Assembly: GCA_002362175.1 (NCBI GenBank)
Contig: DETU01000001.1
Location: forward strand, 1-19,104
Source: Ruminococcus sp. UBA3280
GTDB taxonomy: Bacteria > Bacillota > Clostridia > Oscillospirales > Ruminococcaceae
Reading direction: 5' to 3'
Length of the DNA stretch: 19,104 nucleotides
Shown: positions 7,835 to 16,400 of the stretch, in pieces
How the letters are laid out: every line of letters begins with the position of its first letter
How positions within the stretch are numbered: the stretch's first letter is position 1
The notes under the pieces: model-generated
The model's input: the letters and a program-made list of their open reading frames with translations, nothing else
What the model was told of the DNA's origin: nothing
Database searches by the model: none
Translations under genes and position numbers: made by a program

Positions 7835-9727
7835 TCACTTTTTGAGTTTTTCTCGATATTTAAGGATTTTGCGTTCTGTCTTAACATCAACATTTGTCAT
7901 AGGGCTGTTGTGAATCATGTGATGACAGTCCACACATACCCACGCTAAATTCTGTACTTTATTGATTCTTTCCAAAGGTAACTTGTTGTCAATATGATGA
8001 CAATGACCGATAATGGTGCTGCTGAAATATCTTCCGCAGCATTTGCATTTTCCCTTGTCCCGATTGTACGCATACTCACGATTCATGAAATACTCAAAAT
8101 TCTTTTTCCAATTCTTGCCTTTCGCATAAATCGAAAGTGCATAATCTTCGGGAGTATTGATAGACGGTCTGTCGCAAGGCAGACGTTTATGCTTATTGCA
8201 TTGCTGCAAATATCGCTTTCTGCCGTCCTCGGTATAGGGCGTTGTTTTCTGGTCAAAGGGCTTTGTTTCATATCGGCTGTGCGTAATAAATGCATAGGTC
8301 AGCCCGAACCAGTTTCCCTCAACCTTGATTGCAAATGTCGTGCTTGTATAGTCCTGATGTCGGTGCGGAAGATTACAAAGGATTTTAAGGGGTACTTGCA
8401 TTTGATTGTAGCTGTGCGGAAACATATTCTTCCATACGGCAAAAGCCGTATTGTTTACTTGTCTGTCAATAATTTCAAAAGCGTGGGAACAGATAGACGG
8501 CTGATAATACTGAGCAATTCCCATAATCTGTTCATTAACTCTGTGAATCTGCGCCGCTTTTGCTGTTGGCTTTCTAAATGTCTCTATTTTTCTGATTTCA
8601 GCCTGTAGCTTTTCTGTTTTCCGTTTCAGCCTTTCCAAATCAGGATACGGCTTACCCACTAAGTTTTCTGTCCATGTTTTCGGGTCGGGAGTTTTCCTTT
8701 TCCGTTCCGCTTTTACTACAAATCCGAGAAATCGGATACCTTTGCTCCGCAGGTCTGTGACATACGTCTTTTCCTGCGATAATTCCAGTTTCAGCTTGTA
8801 CCTGAAATAGTCGGTCAGTTCATGTTTCAGCCTCTCGGCTTCTGCCTGTGATGTCGTTAAAATCACCCAATCATCGGCATATCTGAAATTGTATTTGGGT
8901 GTTATCCCTTGTGATTTCAATCTTCTGCTGTCATTTGATTTATGCCTGCATTGTCTGTGCGGTTCAAAATATTTTCGTCCCACATACCAATCAAAATCAT
9001 TCAGATATACATTAGCGAGAAGCGGTGATAGTATACTGCCTTGCGGCGTTCCTATTTCTGTCATATAGAACAGACCACGGTCAATGTAGCCTGCCTTTAA
9101 CATCTGGCTGATGATTTTCAGAACCCTTTTATCATGTATACCCATTTTCCAGAGCTTTCCCATGAGAATCCTGTGGTTAATCGTATCAAAACAGCCTTTT
9201 ATGTCGCCCTCCACCACCCATACCGCCGTATCCTTAGAACGTCCTGTTGAATTAACAACATTGATTATGTCACGGATTGCGTGCTTCTGCGCTCTGTACG
9301 GTCGGAAACCGTAGCTGTGCGGATAAAACTTTGCTTCACATATCGGCTCTAAAATCAGTTTCATACATTGCTGTATGATTCTGTCAAGCATAGTTGGTAT
9401 GCCAAGCGGACGCATTTTTCCGTTGCTTTTGGCGATATATTCACGCCTTGCCGGTTTGGGTTTGTAATTATGAAATTTGGATTGAATCAGTGCAAACAGC
9501 TCATTTTTGTCCATTTGCAAATATTTGTTGATGTTTTTCCCGTCCACTCCCGACGTTTTGCTGCCGTGATTGGACTTGATATCGTGAATTGCTGTCACAA
9601 TCGTAACTTTATTGCACATTGCTTCCAGCAATCCTGTAAAAGTGACATTTTCAAGACTTTTCTGATAGAGGAAGTCCTGAAATTTCTTTAGGTCGCTTTC
9701 GTTTGAGAACATGACGTTTAAGTGCAT
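7835..9727 (-). CDS. ltrA: Group II intron-encoded reverse transcriptase/maturase with HNH endonuclease
   Basis: The 630-residue multifunctional intron protein has a reverse transcriptase domain spanning about residues 40-350: the RPLGIPTMLDRIIQQ block, SYGFRP, the GTPQGSILSPLLANVYL block, and the catalytic YADDW at 283-287. The following maturase/thumb (X) region (about 370-500) binds intron RNA to help splicing. The C-terminal HNH endonuclease has the zinc-type pairs CKCC (about 560), HCHHIDNK (about 575) and CVDCHH (about 597), which cuts the target DNA strand to prime reverse transcription. The start ATG has GAGGTG 7 bases upstream. It lies in intron domain IV, downstream of the structural 5' domains. 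All catalytic residues seem intact, so splicing and retrohoming may still work. A retron or DGR reverse transcriptase is ruled out by the domain layout and flanking domain V. Confidence 0.95.
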   Translation of the reverse strand: MHLNVMFSNESDLKKFQDFLYQKSLENVTFTGLLEAMCNKVTIVTAIHDIKSNHGSKTSGVDGKNINKYLQMDKNELFALIQSKFHNYKPKPARREYIAKSNGKMRPLGIPTMLDRIIQQCMKLILEPICEAKFYPHSYGFRPYRAQKHAIRDIINVVNSTGRSKDTAVWVVEGDIKGCFDTINHRILMGKLWKMGIHDKRVLKIISQMLKAGYIDRGLFYMTEIGTPQGSILSPLLANVYLNDFDWYVGRKYFEPHRQCRHKSNDSRRLKSQGITPKYNFRYADDWVILTTSQAEAERLKHELTDYFRYKLKLELSQEKTYVTDLRSKGIRFLGFVVKAERKRKTPDPKTWTENLVGKPYPDLERLKRKTEKLQAEIRKIETFRKPTAKAAQIHRVNEQIMGIAQYYQPSICSHAFEIIDRQVNNTAFAVWKNMFPHSYNQMQVPLKILCNLPHRHQDYTSTTFAIKVEGNWFGLTYAFITHSRYETKPFDQKTTPYTEDGRKRYLQQCNKHKRLPCDRPSINTPEDYALSIYAKGKNWKKNFEYFMNREYAYNRDKGKCKCCGRYFSSTIIGHCHHIDNKLPLERINKVQNLAWVCVDCHHMIHNSPMTNVDVKTERKILKYREKLKK

Positions 9728-10446
9728 AAGGTATCACCTCATAGTTCGTCACCCAATATTGCAGGGAGTTACTTGTTCTCAATTTCGTGAAATTTATCAT
9801 TTGCCTGACTCGTCCCCTTCGCCGTGGAACATTTCAGTTCCGTGTGACTGGCTCTCCCAATCTCTGACTACTATGGGACGGCTGACTTCCTGCCATGTTC
9901 ATCGTTCTGTAAAACTCCCATGACAGGCTCTCAAACGTTCCTGAATCTCTATCCTGTTTTGAAATCTTTAGGTCACTGCCTTACACCGAAAGAATCTGAC
10001 TTTGATTTGAATTACAGTTCCTCAAAGTCCCCATAGGGATTTCAGCCAATGGGACGTATACAGAAAAACCAACCATATACATTTTCTTTAATTTTCTGTC
10101 TTTCGACAGCCGAGTTTAACGGTGCTGCACAGTTTCAACTAACGTTTAACCGTGGATTTCGGAAGTCCGCATCATTATTATCCATGCCCTTTCGGGTTTA
10201 GGTTTTCAGATTACGACTTTACCACGCTTTATACTATGTGAAGTTACAGCTTCACAACGCATAGTGGAGTATTAACTCTCGTACTGCTGGCTTTAACTTG
10301 CCATTGCATTAATTCTGTACGGCAGAGGAATTTCACCTCTGATTTTGAGATTCAAGTTCTCTGTAAAATTTTCTTATTGCTAAGTGCATTTACATGGTGC
10401 TTTTCGGCATAGTCGTTACTTATGCCTTATGCACAACGTTTCGCAC
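9728..10446 (-). ncRNA. Group II intron domains I-III and start of IV (non-coding)
   Basis: This 719-base stretch has no gene of its own. It is the 5' ribozyme part of the intron, starting with GTGCG at 10446 and ending at the RT gene. It contains the candidate exon-binding sites EBS2 (10117-10112) and EBS1 (10070-10064), in the expected 5'-to-3' order and 41 bases apart. A small ORF on the plus strand (9711-9923) is not supported as a gene. Confidence 0.85.
10064..10117 (-). other. Candidate EBS2 and EBS1 of the group II intron
   Basis: EBS2, AAACTC at 10117-10112, is a 6/6 Watson-Crick complement of GAGTTT in the 5' exon (10459-10454). EBS1, GGTTTTT at 10070-10064, pairs with the adjacent AAAAATT at the exon end (10453-10447) with five A-U and two G-U pairs. 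The order and adjacency of the paired exon segments match IBS2-IBS1. Part of the match could be chance because the exon is A-rich. Confidence 0.6.
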
Positions 10447-13400
10447 AATTTTTAAACTCGTGAGCCTCGTCAATGAACAATTTATCAACGCCAAGTTGTT
10501 CAAAAGTTATAGTATCATCATGATTTTTTTCAAGTTTTGCAAGCTGTTTTTCGAGTGATTTTTTAGTACGTTCCATAGCCTTGACCTGAAATTTACTGCC
10601 CTCACTTGCCTTTAATTCGGCAATTCCGAGAACAATATCATCAATCTGCGACTGAATTTCAGCCTCCTGACGTTCCTTTGAAATCGGAATCATTCCGAGC
10701 TGAGAATGACCGATAATTATTGCATCGAAATTACCTGTCGCAATTTTTGCAAATAACTGCTGACGGTTTTCTTTCTGAAAATCTTTTTTCGTTGCGACAA
10801 GAATATTCGCACTTGGATAGAGTTTTTGGAAGTCATCGCCAATCTGCTCGGTAAGGTGATTTGGAACAGCAAACAGTGACTTAGTGCAGAGTCCGAGACG
10901 TTTGCTTTCCATAGCAGTTGCAATCATTTCAAACGTCTTGCCTGCACCAACAGAGTGTGCAAACAGCGTATTACCACCGAAAAGTGCGTGTGCAATGGCA
11001 TTTTTCTGATGTTCATGAAGTTTGATTTCAGTGTTCATCATTGGGAACGTTAAAGCACTTCCGTCGTATTCACGAGGCTTGACGGAGTTGAAAAGTTCAT
11101 TGTATTTTCCGACGATTTCCTCACGTCTTGTGGAATCCTTGAAAATCCATTTTTTAAATTCAGCTTTGATTTTATCGGCTTTTCTCTGCACAACTTTCGT
11201 CGCATCAATGTCCACAACACGCTTTTCTTTTACGTCGCCCATGCCATCGGGAACTTCAATTGTTTTGTAAACTTTTGGTTCTTTCAAATTCAGCAAATGC
11301 TCCATAATTTCGTAAGCGTTCATTTTTTTCGTGCCGAACTGCTGAGATGTAATTACTGAATCGTCAGCTTTTTTATTGTCGATATGCCAAGTACCTGAAT
11401 GTTCCGAATATTCGGCAGAAATCGCCTTTGAACGTTGCCACGAATAATGAGTTACATCGGCTCTGTTTTCTCTTGGAGTCTGAAAAAGTTCATACATGAA
11501 CTGTTCGTAATATTTCGGGTCAAGCCACGTTGCACCGATTTTCACGTCAATATCGCCAGCCTTCAGAGGTTCGGGCATTGCAGATTTCAGAGCGTTGACG
11601 TTTACCGCAAAATCGGCATCATATTCAGCAATTTCCTCCGCAATATTAAGTTTTTCACGAATATCTCCCGATAAATATTCACTCGCCGTCTGATATTCAT
11701 TTTCGGTATGCGGAATTTTGAAAATTTCGCCCTGTAAATCATGCTTTAATTCGTCCTCCGTCATACCAGTAAGTTTGCCCATATATTCAAAATCAACATG
11801 GGCTTTTTCGGCTATAGACAGCGTTAAAGCCTCGATTGCAGTCTCGACGTGTTCAATTGCTTTTGGTGGCTGAATTGTTCTTTTCGTGAAAATATCGGAC
11901 TTTTCTATGAGTTTAGTTTTTTCATATTTTTTCTCAAGTCCTGCCACAAGATTATATGAAACGTCGTCCGAAAAATAACGCTTGTTGCTCTGGCTGTGAA
12001 TCAGACCGTACTTTTTGTAAAAATTATCATACGCAAAAGTCAGTTTGGACTGCAAATTTTTGATAACGTCGTCCGATTTGTTCAACTCCTGAGCCTCAAT
12101 CAGTTCTCTTGTCAGGTCACGCAGATTTATGAACGCTTTTGCCCTCTGAAACTGCGAATTTTTCGTATCAAATCGACAATGACATACGGCATTATTGGTT
12201 TTGAAATAGATTTTATTATCCTGTTCAAAAAAGCTGTAATTTCGCAGATTTGACGGGATTTTCAATTGTTCGCCGTCGGCACTTTTTGCATAAACGTCCC
12301 TTGCTTTTTCGTCAGAAATCGTCGCAGAAAGTTTTGAAACAGCAGATTTTAACTGTTCACTCAAATCTGAATTTTCGTCCGCAATGACCATTGTTCCCGT
12401 GCCGTAAAGTTTATTGCCCTCAACGACTTTGCCAAGCACCATATCGGGATTTTCGGCGAAATATTGGTTAATCGGAAGTCCGTCGGCAGTCTCACCGATA
12501 TGCACCCAGTCGGGAATTTCAGCGGAATTTTTATTCTCATTTTTTTGCAGAAAAATTATATCCGTTGTGACTTCCGTGCCGGCATTATCCTTGAATGCAC
12601 CGTTTTTTCCACCCGGAAGTCTGACCGCACCAATAAAATCAGATTTTTCTGCCAACATCTGTCTTGTTGATTCATCACGCTTATCAAGAGTTCCGGCAGA
12701 TGTTACAAATGCCAGTATACCGCCGTTTTTGACCTTTTCCAAAGCCTCTGCAAAGAAATAATCGTGAAGTTTTGTTGTATTATGAATATCGTCCTTGAAA
12801 GAAAGTTCGCCGAATGGAACATTTCCAACAGCAATATCAAAACCGCCGTTCTGAAAATTATTCTTTTCAAAGCCCTGAATTGCAATGTCCGCATCGGGAT
12901 AAAGTTTCTGTGCAATTCTTCCCGATATACTGTCGATTTCCACACCATACAGCTTGCTGTTTTCACGCATTTCATCAGGCATTTTTCCGAAAAAATTACC
13001 CACACCACAAGATGGCTCAAGAACGTTTCCGCCCTCAAATCCGAAATTTTCAAGTGCCTGATAAATTCCGTCAATAACCGTCGGAGATGTGAAAAATGCA
13101 TCCAAAGTGGAGGCTCTCGCAGAACTGTATTCCTTATCAGTCAGCAGTGACTTTAATTCCGAAAATTCGCTGTTCCAAGTCTTATTTTCGCCATCAAATG
13201 CCTGCGGAATACCTCCCCAGCCGACGTATTTTGAAAGAGTTTCCTTTTCGGAATCAGTCGCAGGACGGTGTTCTTTTTCAAGAGTTTTCAGCGTTTTTAT
13301 TGCCTCGATATTTGCCCTGAATTTTGCCTTTGCACCGCCGTTTCCGAGCAAATCATCTTTAATTGTGAAGTTGTCACTATTCTTTGAAAGCTGTTCAGAA

Positions 13401-16400
13401 GTAACAGCCTGTTCAGCCGTATAAGCAGACCAGTAGTCCGGGTGAAAAGCTGAAATTGAATCATTTATAGCCTTGTTAAACCATTCTCCCTTTTCCTCAA
13501 AAGTAGAGTTATATTTTTCAGCGAAATATTTTTCCTTATCCATAATGCCCTTATCAAGAATCTCACGGAGGGGAATTTGTGCATCAGCATCTTCTTCAAA
13601 GCAATGCCAGCCGTCCTCAACAAAACCAATTTCTCTTGCTTTGTCGGACAGAATATGTTCCGCTAAATCATCGGCAATCATAATACCGCCGTGACCTGCC
13701 GTTGATACCTCAAATGCACCATGAGCAATTTCGGTACATTCCTGTACAGCACCCCATGGGGAATATGTGGGCATAGGAATTTGCGGATAATCGGCAAGGA
13801 ACTGCTTATCCTTGTCGGAGAGAGTATGAATATTTTTATCATGTGTCGAGGAATTACTTAACACTGTCGACTTTTTGCCTGACACCTCTGTTTTTTCTAC
13901 AGCAACAGCTTTTTCTAAATATTTTTCGTATTCAGGGATAAAAGTTTCCGCAAATTGTGCTAAGTGGGTATTGTGTATATCGTAAAGAGTACCACCACTG
14001 ATTAGCCTGTCAAATGTACTGCTTTTTTCTGTGTCTTGTCTGAACAGTTCGTCCGGCTGAATTTCAAAATGCGGAGCGAGAACTTTGCAAGCCCACTCCT
14101 TATCCATTGGATAAAATCTGTCATCTAATGGATGTGCAACGATATTCAAAGCAGTAAGCCAGGCGGTACGCTCAAATCCAAATTTTTCGGTCAAAGCCTT
14201 AACGCCGTCCGTAGGATTTTTTCCGTTGCCTATAACTGATTTCGCCATTTCAGCAAATCGCTTATTTTCAGTAACAATATCCTTGTAAAGCTCCTTGTTA
14301 TCAGCGATTTTCCATTCACCTTTATAGACAGGAATATCCTTATTATGCGTCAAAATGTTGTCTGACATTTCTGTTTTTTCTGAAATATCAGTCTTTTCTT
14401 CAACGTTATCTCTGCCGATATACTCATAGAGATTTTCGTCAAGAAGTTTTTCATAAGAAATATTTCCGGTAATTGCAAAGCCATCGCTTTCGCGCTTAAC
14501 GGTGCAGTCGTCCGTAATATACGGCAATGCTCCCGACAATGAAACGACTTCCGAAATTTCTCCGGTCATTTTATTTCTGAATTTATCGCCGATTTCAACG
14601 GTTTCAGACTTTTCCTCCGCAACATTATTTTCAAGATTTTTTGATTTTTCTTTTTGTCCGATGTATTCGCCTTTTTCAATTGCTGCTGCCGTCATTTTCG
14701 CAACATCAGACCATGTAAACTTGAATTTTTCGCCGTTTTCGTGCGTAAAAAACATACCTTTTGCATCGTGGTCAACAAACGAAATTTCACCGTCACCACT
14801 ATGACCGCCAACACCGTATTCGTGTTTGAGAAAGTCCGCAAATTCCTTATTTGTAGGCTTTTTTTCGTCATAAAATTTCTGAACACGCAACTTGCCGTCC
14901 TGAAATCCAGTACCACGAATAATTTCGTCATGAAGTGCGGTAAATCGGTTTACATTTCCTACGAAAAGACCGTCTGCAAACTTTTCTTTTTTCGGCTCTG
15001 ATTGTCTTTTTGGAGAAAGCGGAACTGAATCGCCAAACATTGAAAGTTGTTCACCGCTAATGTCAGGAATTTCCCAGAATGGTCGGTTATCCGTTGAATT
15101 TTCGCTTTTTTCGATTTCTTCAATCACATTGGCATCTGTAAAAAGCGGTTTGTCAACGTCCTTATCATCTGAAATTTGCAATTCCTCAACATCACGGACA
15201 ACTTGCTGTATAAACTCCGAATCATCAGAAATATTAATTTTTTCCGTAATTATGTCCGAAAAATCATCACGCTCCGCAATTTCATTTTCAATAAAATTGC
15301 GTGCCTCATGCAAATCCGAAATGCCGTTTTTATTGAGTAAATCAGCCATTTCCTGTGCAAATTCGATATTGAAACCCTGTTCGTTATCGTCCGTGAAAAG
15401 TCCACTGCAATATTCCATATTACGTCCGGAAATTTCCTCATCAGGATTGATTTTTCTGCCGACAACACCGTTTTTTATGCCGTCCGCAGAAGTGCTTGTA
15501 TGTACAAACCAACTGCCTTTATTTTCCGATATATCGGAATTTTTTTCAATTTCAGGCTGTGGACGTTCACCCTCACCAAAAAACACAAACGGCATATATT
15601 TTGCGATTTTTTCTTCTGTAGAAAGATTTTCTTTGCCGATGTTCAGCATTGTTTCTGTATCCGCTCTGTCGTATAATATTTGGAACTGCGAAATTGTATC
15701 TAACTTTTTCCAGTCCGTCAGAAACTTTTCACGGACAGAACGTGATTCATCATTGATTTTTGCCATATCATCGGAAGAAATTGAATCGTCATATACCTTG
15801 ACAACACCCTCCGGTGAAATGTGGGCAACAGTTACATAATCATTCGTTTCCTTGTCCGTTCGTGAAATATCATAAGCAGTAATTCCGTTTCCGAGCAATC
15901 CGAAATGTATCTGACTTTCTTTTTCCGTATCTACTTTAAAGTTATATTTCATATCGGCAATCGAAATAAATGCTTTTTCTGCTTTTTCATCATCACCGAG
16001 AATATCCTGCAACGCATTTTTAATTTGAGATTCCTTGATTTTGTCACCCTGCCAACTGTCAGCCATCGCATTTTCAAAAGCTAACATCAGATTATCCGCT
16101 GTTTCGACAGTAATATCCGGAATATCATCCTGCAAATCTTCAACAGTTCTATCATGAACAATGTCGTCATATTCCGATTTTATCAGTGACAGAAAAGCAT
16201 CGCCCAAATCTTCATAACTGATATTTCTTTCAGCATTTCCGTAACGTGCAGTAATCGAATTTTCGCCGTATTCTGCTGTAAATTCGTTGTTGTGAGTTGT
16301 AATAAAATTTCGCTGACCGCCGAGCAGTCCAAGTGCCAAATCCTTGCGAATATCCTCACCATTCTGCATACGCCTGGCAAGTACAGAAAGTCGGTTTTCA

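Larger units (their letters stand above)
7679..10446 (-). mobile_element. Group II intron with reverse-transcriptase ORF, inserted in the helicase gene
   Basis: The 2,768-bp intron lies in the same orientation as its host gene, so it can splice. The 5' end is GTGCG (10446-10442) and the 3' end is AT (7680-7679). The exon phase is 1, and joining 10447 to 7678 restores an uninterrupted frame across the helicase core (DEAHEFKN|LFTPTK). Domain V, a domain VI with a bulged A, and exon-binding sites are visible. The intron protein lies in domain IV. The insertion is 4 codons after the DEAH box, a conserved site in a conjugation-linked gene, as is common for mobile group II introns. Mobility is likely but not shown. 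Confidence 0.93.

Noticed and set aside
7994..8608. A 204-codon plus-strand ORF opposite the reverse transcriptase
   Set aside because: It is antisense to the conserved maturase/HNH part of the intron protein and shows no recognisable domain.
7835..9727. Retron or diversity-generating retroelement reverse transcriptase
   Set aside because: The maturase and HNH domains, flanking domain V/VI and GTGCG end identify a group II intron; no template/variable repeat pair was seen.
15060..15839. A 259-codon plus-strand ORF opposite the giant gene
   Set aside because: It is antisense to a continuous coding frame with recognisable domains, has a Ser-rich shadow composition, and shows no motif of its own.
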